64,000 nt of DNA from VRUE01 sp036379955 (GTDB taxonomy: Bacteria; Actinomycetota; Thermoleophilia; Solirubrobacterales; 70-9). A model generated the notes under the pieces. It ran no database searches. It saw nothing but the letters and a program-made list of their open reading frames with translations, and was not told where the DNA came from. The DNA lies in NCBI GenBank assembly GCA_036379955.1, contig DASVFR010000017.1, positions 62,001 through 126,000 of the forward strand, read 5' to 3'. The first letter of the stretch is position 1, and the number at the start of each line of letters is the position of its first letter. Made by a program: the position numbers and the translations under genes. Below are positions 24,468 to 31,152 of the stretch, one piece after another.

Positions 24468-24514
24468 TTCCGGTGCGCTTTATGTGGTCATAGGCCGCAT
24501 AAAGCGCACCGGAA
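24468..24514. repeat. Perfect palindrome (17-bp arms) sharing 25 nt with a site at 2306-2330
   Basis: Arms 24468-24484 and 24498-24514 are exact reverse complements around a 13-nt loop. The first 25 nt of this element are repeated exactly at 2306-2330, where the right arm has decayed. It lies 8 bp after the stop of the minus-strand GT4 gene, so it may also terminate that transcript. Confidence 0.75.
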
Positions 24515-24522
24515 CGAATGGG

Positions 24523-25629
24523 TCAGGCGAGGAGTTCCTCGTAGAGAGCGAGGGTGCGGGCGGCGACCGCGTCCCACGAGTACGGTCCGATCGCGGCTTT
24601 GCGGGCTGCCTCGGCGAGGCGCTCGCGGGCTCCCCGGTCGGCGACCAGCTCGGCAAGCGCCGCCGCCAGGCCGTCGGGGTCCTCTGGCGAGACGAGCCGG
24701 GCGGCGCCCGTCGCCGCCACCTCGGGGAAGCCCCCAACCGCGCTCAGCACCAGGGGCTTGCCGAAGGCCAGGCCTGTATAGAGCACGCCCGAGTGCTCGG
24801 CGTCGCGGTAGGGAAGCACGACGAGATCGGCGCGGCGGAAGATCGCCGGGATCTCGGCGTCGTCGACGAAGCGGGTGAGGAGACGGACGCGGCCCGGCGC
24901 CTGGTCGGCGAGACGGCGCAGAGGCTCCAGCGGCATGCGGGGGTTGCCGACGATCCAGAGCTCGGCGCCCTCGAGACGGCGGAAGGCTTCCAGCAGGGTG
25001 TCGATCCCCTTGTAGGGGCGCAGCAGGCCGAAGAAGAGGATCACCGCCCCCTCTGGGCGCTCGAGCTCGGCCGGCAGCGGCCGCTCGCCGGGCAGGCGCG
25101 TGAGGTAGTCGAAGGCCCCGTGGGGGATGACGTGGACGCGACCGGGGTCGAGGCCGACCTCGTCGCGCAGGCGGCGAGCGCCGTGCTCGGAGTGCGCGAC
25201 GACGGCGTCCATCGCCCCGAACATCCGCCGCGCGGTCGCCACCTCACGGTGGCTCGGCACCGGCGGCAGCACGTAGTGGGCAGTCATCGCCCGGGGGCGG
25301 CGGCGTGGCAGGATGCGCGAGTCGAGCTCGGGCATCGTCAGCCACTGGTAGTGGACGACGTCGGCGTCGAGCTGGCGTCCCAGGCGCCTCATGTCGACTA
25401 GGTGCTCGGCCCCCTTTACGACGCGCCGAGCCGGCGCCTCGAGCCCACGCTCGGCGCTGCGCCGGTAAAAGCACTCCCGCACCCGGTAGCCGTCCGCCTC
25501 GGGCACGGGGCCGTAGAGGAACTTGCTGGTCAGCAGCTCGACCTCGGCGCCGCGGCGGGCGAGGGCGGCGGCGAGCGCCCGGTCGTAGGGCGGCGTGAAC
25601 GCCGAGGGGTCGACGAGCTGGACCTTCAT
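24523..25629 (-). CDS. Family 1/4 glycosyltransferase (GT-B)
   Basis: A 368-residue GT-B enzyme. The C-terminal nucleotide-sugar-binding half shows VILFFGLLRPYKGIDTLLEAF, LWIVGNPRMPLEPL, VVLPYRDAEHSGVLYTGLAFGKP and GGFPEVAATGAARLV, the E-x7-E region of GT4 enzymes. The N-terminal half is the acceptor domain. It probably transfers a sugar onto the lipid-linked oligosaccharide in the cytoplasm. The ATG at 25629 lies only 11 bp from the divergent start at 25641; CATAAT on the minus strand (25643-25638) may be its -10. Confidence 0.9.
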   Translation of the reverse strand: MKVQLVDPSAFTPPYDRALAAALARRGAEVELLTSKFLYGPVPEADGYRVRECFYRRSAERGLEAPARRVVKGAEHLVDMRRLGRQLDADVVHYQWLTMPELDSRILPRRRPRAMTAHYVLPPVPSHREVATARRMFGAMDAVVAHSEHGARRLRDEVGLDPGRVHVIPHGAFDYLTRLPGERPLPAELERPEGAVILFFGLLRPYKGIDTLLEAFRRLEGAELWIVGNPRMPLEPLRRLADQAPGRVRLLTRFVDDAEIPAIFRRADLVVLPYRDAEHSGVLYTGLAFGKPLVLSAVGGFPEVAATGAARLVSPEDPDGLAAALAELVADRGARERLAEAARKAAIGPYSWDAVAARTLALYEELLA

Positions 25630-25640
25630 GACGGGCGATT

Positions 25641-26606
25641 ATGGTCACCGCTGTGGCGCCCACGCTCTCCTACTGCGTCGTGAACACGAATGGCCGCGAG
25701 CTCCTGCTCGCCTGCCTTGACGCGATCGAGCGCACGCACCCGCCTGGGGTCGAGCGCGAGGTCCTCGTCCTCGACAATGCCTCCGAGGACGGCTCGGCCG
25801 AGGCGGTGCGGGCGCGTAGCGGCGAGGTTCGTCTGATCGAACTGGATCGAAGGACGGGCAAGGCGGAAAACGACTCGACCCTGATGCGCGAGGCTCGCGG
25901 TAAGTACTGCCTATTGCTCAACGAGGACTCCGAGCTGCGCCCTGGAGCGGCGGCGGCCCTGATCGCCGCCCTCGACGCCGACCCACGGGCGGCGGCGGCC
26001 GGGGCGCAGTTGCTCGATTCCCGCGGCCGGCCGGTCCCCTGCGCCTGGCGCTTCCCGGGCGTCGGCACGGCGCTTGCCGGGGCCCTCTTCTTGCATCGCT
26101 GGCTGACGGTGCAGAGCAAGGGGAGCGCGACGCGGCAAGTCGATTGGGCGCAGTCGAGCGCCCTGCTCGTGCACCGTACCGCGGCGGGCGAGGTCGACTA
26201 CATGGACCCCAACTTCTTCGTCTACTACGACGAGTGCGACTTCGCCAGGCGGCTGGCGGACGCGGGTTGGCACAGCCTCTTCGTGCCGAGCGCCGAGGCG
26301 GCCCATCACGACCAGCTCTCCACCGACCTGGCGGCGGGGCTGCCGCGGATCGTCGAATTCCACCGCAACCGGGATCGCTACATGCGAAAGCACCATGGTC
26401 GCGCGGCGGCGCTGGCGGTGCGGGGGCTCACCGCGTGGTCGTACGCGATGCGGGCACTCGTCGCCACGGTCCTGCCCGGGCAGCCCGCGAAGGTGTACTG
26501 GGCACATGCGCGGCAGGCGTTGTGGCCGGGGCGGGGAGAGGGTATTCGGGACAGGGTCGGACGGGGGTGGTCAGAGAGCGAGCATGGGGGTGGGGGTTCC
26601 ACTTGA
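25641..26606 (+). CDS. Family 2 glycosyltransferase (rhamnosyltransferase-like)
   Basis: A 321-residue GT2 with the N-terminal A-fold: LSYCVVNTNGRELLLACLDAI, VLDNASEDGSAEAV, the DxD-like LLLNEDSELRPGAA and the acceptor-side DYMDPNFFVYYDECDFARRL. The last helical part is amphipathic rather than a clear membrane segment. The start ATG at 25641 overlaps the presumed promoter of the opposite gene; a GTG at 25653 is an alternative. The final ten residues (EHGGGGST end) and the stop codon are provided by the left arm of a palindromic element (26575-26693), so the native C-terminus was probably altered. Confidence 0.88.
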   Translation: MVTAVAPTLSYCVVNTNGRELLLACLDAIERTHPPGVEREVLVLDNASEDGSAEAVRARSGEVRLIELDRRTGKAENDSTLMREARGKYCLLLNEDSELRPGAAAALIAALDADPRAAAAGAQLLDSRGRPVPCAWRFPGVGTALAGALFLHRWLTVQSKGSATRQVDWAQSSALLVHRTAAGEVDYMDPNFFVYYDECDFARRLADAGWHSLFVPSAEAAHHDQLSTDLAAGLPRIVEFHRNRDRYMRKHHGRAAALAVRGLTAWSYAMRALVATVLPGQPAKVYWAHARQALWPGRGEGIRDRVGRGWSESEHGGGGST

Positions 26607-26693
26607 CCTTTTCGGTGGAGAGGAGGGGGGCTCTCGCCTCTTGCTGCACTACGAAAAGGCAAACCGTTCCACCCCCACCCCCATGCTCGCTCT
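26575..26693. repeat. Palindromic element B copy 1 with private outer arms, between convergent genes
   Basis: Outer arms 26575-26596 and 26672-26693 are perfect 22-bp reverse complements, with an inner pair at 26607-26614 and 26652-26659. The core 26586-26682 recurs inverted at 59754-59848, but the outermost ~11 bp of each arm are unique to this copy. The left arm codes for the C-terminus of the GT2 gene, and the right arm ends on the last base of the flippase stop codon, so it sits exactly between two convergent genes and may end both transcripts. Confidence 0.85.
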
Positions 26694-28249
26694 TACCAGC
26701 GTGCGTCCTCGTCTATTAGCTCGGCCTCAGCGGTCTCGGAGATAGCTCCGTCCACGGCAGCTGGAGCAGAGCGGAGGGCTCGAGCGCGGCGGATGAGCTC
26801 GTCGGGGTGGCGGAGGGCTGAAAGCCAGCGGCGCTCGGCTGGGGTGAAGAAGCCCGTTGCCAGCAGCGCGAAGGGGTAGAGGAGCCAGAGGGCGGTGCGG
26901 GCGAAAAAGCCGGCGGCACCGGCTGTTGGGAGGAGGAGCTCCCCCGCGGCGATCAGGACGGTGGTGGTCAGGAGCACGCGGGCCAGGCGGGTCCATTCGT
27001 AGGGGACCGGGAAGAGGCGCTGGGTGAAGACGTACATGAGGGCGAGCACGACGACGTAGGAGAGGACGAGGGCGACGGCGGCGCCGACGATGCCGAAGGG
27101 CGGGACGAGGAGGAGGTTGAGAGCGACGTTGGCGATCAGTGCGGCGCCGGTGGCGGGGAAGTTGAACTCGGTGCGGCCGGTGCGGCCGAGGATTACGACG
27201 AGGACCATGTAGAGGGCGTAGAGGGCGGCGCCCGCGGCGAGCAGGCCGATCGGTTCGAAGGCGTCGAAGAACCGCGGCGCGGCGAGGGCGCGGACGATCC
27301 AGCGCGAGAGCAGCCACATGCCGGCTACTACGAACGCCATCGCGGCGACGAACCAGGTGACGACCGTCGCGTAGAAGCGGCGGGCCTCGCCGTCGTCGCG
27401 GATCGAGTAGGCAAGCGGCGGCCAGGCGAGCTGGAAGCCGCGGGCGATGACGTTGATCCCCTGCGCGAACTTGACCGCGAGCGAGTAGAGGCCGGCGGCG
27501 GCGAGACCGGCCTCGGGGGTGCCGAACGAGCGGACGATGATGATCCGGTCGACGAAGTTGAGCGCGTAGAGAGAGAGCTCGGCCGGCATCGTCGGCAGGC
27601 CGAAGCGAAACAGGCGTCTCAGCAGCGGCCGGTCGAGGAGCAGCGAGAGATGCCGCCGGTTGTAAGCGATCAGGCCGAGGACGAAGACGGCACCGCTGGC
27701 GTAGCTGCCGAGCAACAGCCCGCGAGCGCCCTCTTCTGCGCCGACGACGAGGACGACCGTCAGCGCGATCGCGGCGAGGACGTTGAGCATGGTCGTGACG
27801 AAGAAGGCCCGCGCCCGCTCCTGGAGGCGGAAGATGGTGAGTAGGTACTCGTAGAGCGTCAGCACCCAGAGGCCGCCGATGGCGATGCGGGCGAGGTCGG
27901 GCGCCGCCTTGTTGAGCAGGGCTTCGGAAATCTGACCGGCGAAGGGAAGCGCGATCAGGGCGGCGGCGGTCGAGAGCCAGAAGAGCGCCGCGAAGGAGCC
28001 GGCGAGAACGCGGTCGGGGTCCTCGCCGTCCTTGTAGTAGAAGCGCAGCAGCGCCTCGATCAGGCCGAAGCGGACGAAGATGCTGGCCGAGACGACGGCT
28101 GCGAACATCACCTCGGCCGCGCCATAGTCGGCCCGGGTCAGGTAGCGCGTGTAGAGCGGCAGCAGGGCAACCGCGATCAGCTTCGAGAAGATGCTCGCCG
28201 CCGTGTAGGCGGCGCCGGTGGTCGCTAGGCGGCGGAGGTATCCGGACAC
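26693..28249 (-). CDS. Polysaccharide flippase (Wzx/RfbX, MOP superfamily)
   Basis: A 518-residue integral membrane protein with about 14 predicted helices and the polysaccharide-export start YTAASIFSKLIAVALLPLYTRYLTRADYG. It flips undecaprenyl-PP-linked repeat units across the membrane. Conserved features include FGLPTMPAELSLYALNFVDRIII in the second half and charged residues scattered in the helices. The start is GTG at 28249, overlapping the end of the upstream ligase gene by 25 bp. Its stop abuts the palindromic element at 26575-26693. Confidence 0.9.
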   Translation of the reverse strand: MSGYLRRLATTGAAYTAASIFSKLIAVALLPLYTRYLTRADYGAAEVMFAAVVSASIFVRFGLIEALLRFYYKDGEDPDRVLAGSFAALFWLSTAAALIALPFAGQISEALLNKAAPDLARIAIGGLWVLTLYEYLLTIFRLQERARAFFVTTMLNVLAAIALTVVLVVGAEEGARGLLLGSYASGAVFVLGLIAYNRRHLSLLLDRPLLRRLFRFGLPTMPAELSLYALNFVDRIIIVRSFGTPEAGLAAAGLYSLAVKFAQGINVIARGFQLAWPPLAYSIRDDGEARRFYATVVTWFVAAMAFVVAGMWLLSRWIVRALAAPRFFDAFEPIGLLAAGAALYALYMVLVVILGRTGRTEFNFPATGAALIANVALNLLLVPPFGIVGAAVALVLSYVVVLALMYVFTQRLFPVPYEWTRLARVLLTTTVLIAAGELLLPTAGAAGFFARTALWLLYPFALLATGFFTPAERRWLSALRHPDELIRRARALRSAPAAVDGAISETAEAELIDEDARW

Positions 28250-29889
28250 GCGCTGACCCTAGCCGCAAGGGTGGCTCCCACCGCCAGCAGCACCCACGTG
28301 ATCGGGTCCTCGAAGAAACCGGCGTAGGCCATCGTGTGGACGACTAGGGCTGTGAAGGTCGCCAGTACTGCTGCTCGGGCTACGGGTGTGTAGCGCGCGG
28401 GTCCTGTCGGCGCAGGGGACCCACCGCCCCTTCCGGTCGCTAAAGCGTCCTCAGGGGCGGTCCCCCCTGCGCCGCCACCCGCGCGAGATACGGATAGCTC
28501 CCGCAATGATCGGGCGAGGTTGCTCGCCATCGTCCATAGAGCTGCCACGACTAGAGATACGTAGAGCACCAGTCCAACGAGGCCCTGCTCTGCCGCGATG
28601 GTGATTGGCTCCGTGTGGGAGACGGAGACTGGGGTTTTCTTGGTGCGGACGTGCTCGCGGTAGGCCTTGGGGAAGCTTCCCGATCCGTAGCCGTAAATCG
28701 GGCGTTGGACGAAGAGGTGGATGCCGCCGGAGACGAGATTGGCTCGCCCCGAGGTGTCTACGTTGATTCGATTGGGACTCAGCTTCGAGGCGCCACCGGC
28801 GAGGAGCACGACCAAGACTCCGAGGACGGCGAGGATCCCTACGGCGAGGGCGGTCCATTTCAGGCTCCACTTGAGGGCGGCTAGGACGGCGAGGCCTGCC
28901 AGAAGCGCTACGAAGCTGGATTGCGAGTAGGTCGGGAAGAGGCCGAACCAGGCAACCGCCACCAGGGCTGAGAGCAGCGCGAGCGTCCGTTTATCTCGCG
29001 CCCACATCAGCACCGACATCGCCAGGACCGCCACCAGCGCCAGATACCGCCCGTAGACGTTCGGGTCCCAGAAGATCGAGTTGACCCGAAAGTAGGTGTG
29101 AAATTCGTTCGACCTGATGACCTGGTCGTTCCAGAACAAGCTCCGCGACACCCACTCGATCGTGCCCACGGCTACGAAGCAAACGGCCTCCACTCCGATC
29201 ACCCAGACGACCAGGGTCAGAAGCTTCCTGTCCCACTGCACGTCCCGCAGCAAGCTGTACACCAAGCTGAACGGCACGAAGAAGAAGCACACGTCCTGCA
29301 GCCCTTTGGAGAAGTCCTCCGAATAGAGCGCCTGCACCGCGTAGAGGACGACTACTCCGGCCAAGATCCTGGGAAGCCAGATCAGCGCTCCTCCGGCGGG
29401 TGGCGGTGCAGGGGGGACCGCCCCTGAGGACGCTTTAGCGACCGGAAGGGGCGGGGGGTCCCCTGCGCCGACAGGACCCGCCGGCTGAAGCGCCCAGTCC
29501 CTGGCCGCCAACGCCAGGACTCCCCCCCCGATTACGAGATAGAGGGGAACCAGCAGATTCGCCGTGTCGCCGCCGGCGTGAAGCGGCACGCGAAACGGCA
29601 GGGCCGCGACGATCACGAGGGGGAGCAGGATCGGCCAGCGGCGGAAAGCGTAGGCAAGCGCAGCCGTTGCTGCTACAGCGAGCGCGCCGAGGCCCACCAG
29701 GCGGCCCGTGCTGTCGCGCAGGTCGACGATCGCCCGCGAATGCCACTGGTCGCCGAGGATCAGGGCCGGGAAGAGGACGAGGGCGGCGAGCATCGCGGCG
29801 GCCCGCAACCGGCCGGCCGGAAGCAGGATCGCGCCCGCGGCTGAGGCGGCCGCAGCGAGGATGCCGAGGCCGGCGAGCGCATCGCTCAA
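28225..29889 (-). CDS. O-antigen ligase/polymerase-like membrane protein carrying two in-frame repeat elements
   Basis: About 554 residues with roughly ten or more membrane helices and a large periplasmic loop (VNSIFWDPNVYGRYLAL; then RANLVSGGIHLFVQRPIYGYGSGSF with SHTEPITIAAEQGLVGLVLY), as in Wzy/WaaL polymerases and ligases. The TTG at 29889 overlaps the upstream stop (TTGA) and has GGAGG nearby, better than the far-upstream start. Two hydrophilic Pro/Gly/Ala stretches, residues about 136-166 and 469-499, are encoded by inverted copies of the same ~92-bp palindrome. They sit in loops between helices. The activity call is by topology and motif style, so moderately certain. Confidence 0.82.
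   Translation of the reverse strand: MSDALAGLGILAAAASAAGAILLPAGRLRAAAMLAALVLFPALILGDQWHSRAIVDLRDSTGRLVGLGALAVAATAALAYAFRRWPILLPLVIVAALPFRVPLHAGGDTANLLVPLYLVIGGGVLALAARDWALQPAGPVGAGDPPPLPVAKASSGAVPPAPPPAGGALIWLPRILAGVVVLYAVQALYSEDFSKGLQDVCFFFVPFSLVYSLLRDVQWDRKLLTLVVWVIGVEAVCFVAVGTIEWVSRSLFWNDQVIRSNEFHTYFRVNSIFWDPNVYGRYLALVAVLAMSVLMWARDKRTLALLSALVAVAWFGLFPTYSQSSFVALLAGLAVLAALKWSLKWTALAVGILAVLGVLVVLLAGGASKLSPNRINVDTSGRANLVSGGIHLFVQRPIYGYGSGSFPKAYREHVRTKKTPVSVSHTEPITIAAEQGLVGLVLYVSLVVAALWTMASNLARSLRELSVSRAGGGAGGTAPEDALATGRGGGSPAPTGPARYTPVARAAVLATFTALVVHTMAYAGFFEDPITWVLLAVGATLAARVSACPDTSAA
28394..28485 (+). repeat. Palindromic element A, copy 1 (in ligase-like CDS)
   Basis: A nested palindrome of 92 bp with GGGTCCTGTCGGCGC at one side and GCGCCGCCACCC at the other, inner stem CCGCCCC/GGGGCGG, and apical CGCTAAAGCG. 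The outermost stem here is CGCGC/GCGCG. It is read on the minus strand as a Gly/Ala/Thr/Pro-rich loop. Nearly identical to copy 2, which lies inverted 1 kb away in the same gene. Confidence 0.93.
29393..29484 (-). repeat. Palindromic element A, copy 2 (in ligase-like CDS)
   Basis: Inverted relative to copy 1, differing from it at only a few positions in the core. The outermost stem is CCGGC/GCCGG. It is read on the minus strand as a Pro/Gly/Ala-rich loop containing PLPVAKASSGAV. Both orientations of the element keep this gene open. Confidence 0.93.
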
Positions 29890-30356
29890 CGCCCGCCTCC
29901 AGCCGGTTCGGGACAGGAGCCGGGCTGCCGCGACGAGTGGTGCAGTTCGATCGCCCCCGGCGCCACCAGCACCCGTTCCAGCCCGAGCAGCTTGACCCGC
30001 AGCTTGTAGCGACCCGGGGGCGCGAGGCCATCGTTCCGTTCGCGGCCGTCCCACCAGTAGGTGTGGAACGTGTAGCGCTTCAGGTACGTGTCGCGGTCAA
30101 GAGTGAGGACGAGCTTCCCGCCCGGCTTCACTATTTGCACGGTCCCCCGGTCCGACTGGGTCGTGCGGAAGCGGATGCGGATGCGGTCGTGCTTGCAGTC
30201 GCCGTTGGGAGTGAAGGAGCGGTGCCCCGGAGTGCCGAACGTCACCCGGTCGATCACCAGCGGGTCGCGCTTGACGCGCTGGGACCAGGCGAAGGCGGCT
30301 GCGGTGGCGATGACCAGGAGGGCGAAGACCAGCGTGGCCCAAGCCTTAGAGCCCAT
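29886..30356 (-). CDS. Membrane-anchored FlgD-Ig-like domain protein
   Basis: About 156 residues. An N-terminal membrane helix (residues about 5-25) is followed by an extracytoplasmic beta domain with SFTPNGDCKHDRIRIRF, VQIVKPGGKLV, YWWDGRERNDGLAPPGRYKL and a final beta strand. This resembles the FlgD Ig-like/secretion-tail type fold (FxPNGD...WDG...G.Y). I infer a surface or periplasmic structural role. A GTG one codon earlier (30359) is an equal start. Translationally coupled to the downstream ligase-like gene by a TTGA overlap. Confidence 0.7.
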   Translation of the reverse strand: MGSKAWATLVFALLVIATAAAFAWSQRVKRDPLVIDRVTFGTPGHRSFTPNGDCKHDRIRIRFRTTQSDRGTVQIVKPGGKLVLTLDRDTYLKRYTFHTYWWDGRERNDGLAPPGRYKLRVKLLGLERVLVAPGAIELHHSSRQPGSCPEPAGGGR

Positions 30357-30364
30357 CACGGGGC

Positions 30365-31135
30365 TCAGCCTTCGGTCGAGGCATTGTCCTCGCCGACGAT
30401 GACCGAGACGGGGGCCCCGGCGGAGACGGCGGCAATGTCCGCGGTCATCAACCGCGATTCGGGAATCTCCAGCGCCGCCGCGACGCGACGGGCCTCTGGG
30501 GCGTGTCCCCGTTCGAACATCACGACGCTGTTGGCGAAGCTGGTGCTGCTGTTGGTCACGGCGCCGAGCTTGAACCCCTTGCGCTCCACCTTTTCGCCGT
30601 AGGTGCCGGCGAGGCCAGGGACTGCGGTGCCGTTGAGGACGGTCACTTCGATTTCCGAGCGCTTCAGGTGCGCTGCCTGCTTGCCGTGTCCGCCCTGACC
30701 GTCGGCGCTGTCGGACCCCTGCGTCACCAGGTAGGCAACCCCGCCGGCGACGAGGACCAACACGACGAAGACGAGCGCCAGGTAGCGCGGTTCGGCGAGC
30801 CGGGTGCCGAACCGCGAGAGCCCGCCGCGCAGGCGTTCTCCGCGGGTCTGCTCGGGCAGGCCGGCCTCGCGGCGCCGCCGCCGTTCATCGCGTTGCGAGA
30901 CCGCCTCCTGCTCGGCCGTACGCGCGTCCTCCAGCGCGCGCAGCTCCTCGGCCCGTTTGGCCGCCACCGCCGAGGTCGTCTCCTTGCGCTCGCTGTCACG
31001 CTCCGGAGCCGACCCGGCCCACTCGCGCAGGCGGCGGATGTCGCGCCCCTGCGAGAAGGCGAGCAGCGCGAGCACGGCAAGCCCGAGAAAGGCAGCGAGG
31101 CCTGCGAAGGCGCCGATTTCCTTGATCAACTCCAC
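30365..31135 (-). CDS. LytR C-terminal domain protein with two membrane segments
   Basis: A 256-residue protein. An N-terminal membrane helix at about 8-28 is followed by a charged cytoplasmic region rich in Arg/Glu (30-110), a second helix at about 117-137, and an outer domain of about 100 residues matching LytR_C: IEVTVLNGTAVPGLAGTYGEKVERKGFKLGAV and ending SVIVGEDN. LytR_C domains accompany LytR-CpsA-Psr ligases that attach glycopolymers to peptidoglycan, but no LCP catalytic domain is present here. The GTG start at 31135 lacks a clear SD. It is in line with the polysaccharide genes. Confidence 0.8.
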   Translation of the reverse strand: MELIKEIGAFAGLAAFLGLAVLALLAFSQGRDIRRLREWAGSAPERDSERKETTSAVAAKRAEELRALEDARTAEQEAVSQRDERRRRREAGLPEQTRGERLRGGLSRFGTRLAEPRYLALVFVVLVLVAGGVAYLVTQGSDSADGQGGHGKQAAHLKRSEIEVTVLNGTAVPGLAGTYGEKVERKGFKLGAVTNSSTSFANSVVMFERGHAPEARRVAAALEIPESRLMTADIAAVSAGAPVSVIVGEDNASTEG

Positions 31136-31152
31136 GGAATGACCGCGAGAGG

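Noticed and set aside
28394..29484. The two element A copies as a CRISPR or tandem array
   Set aside because: They are inverted, 1 kb apart and without spacers of regular size.
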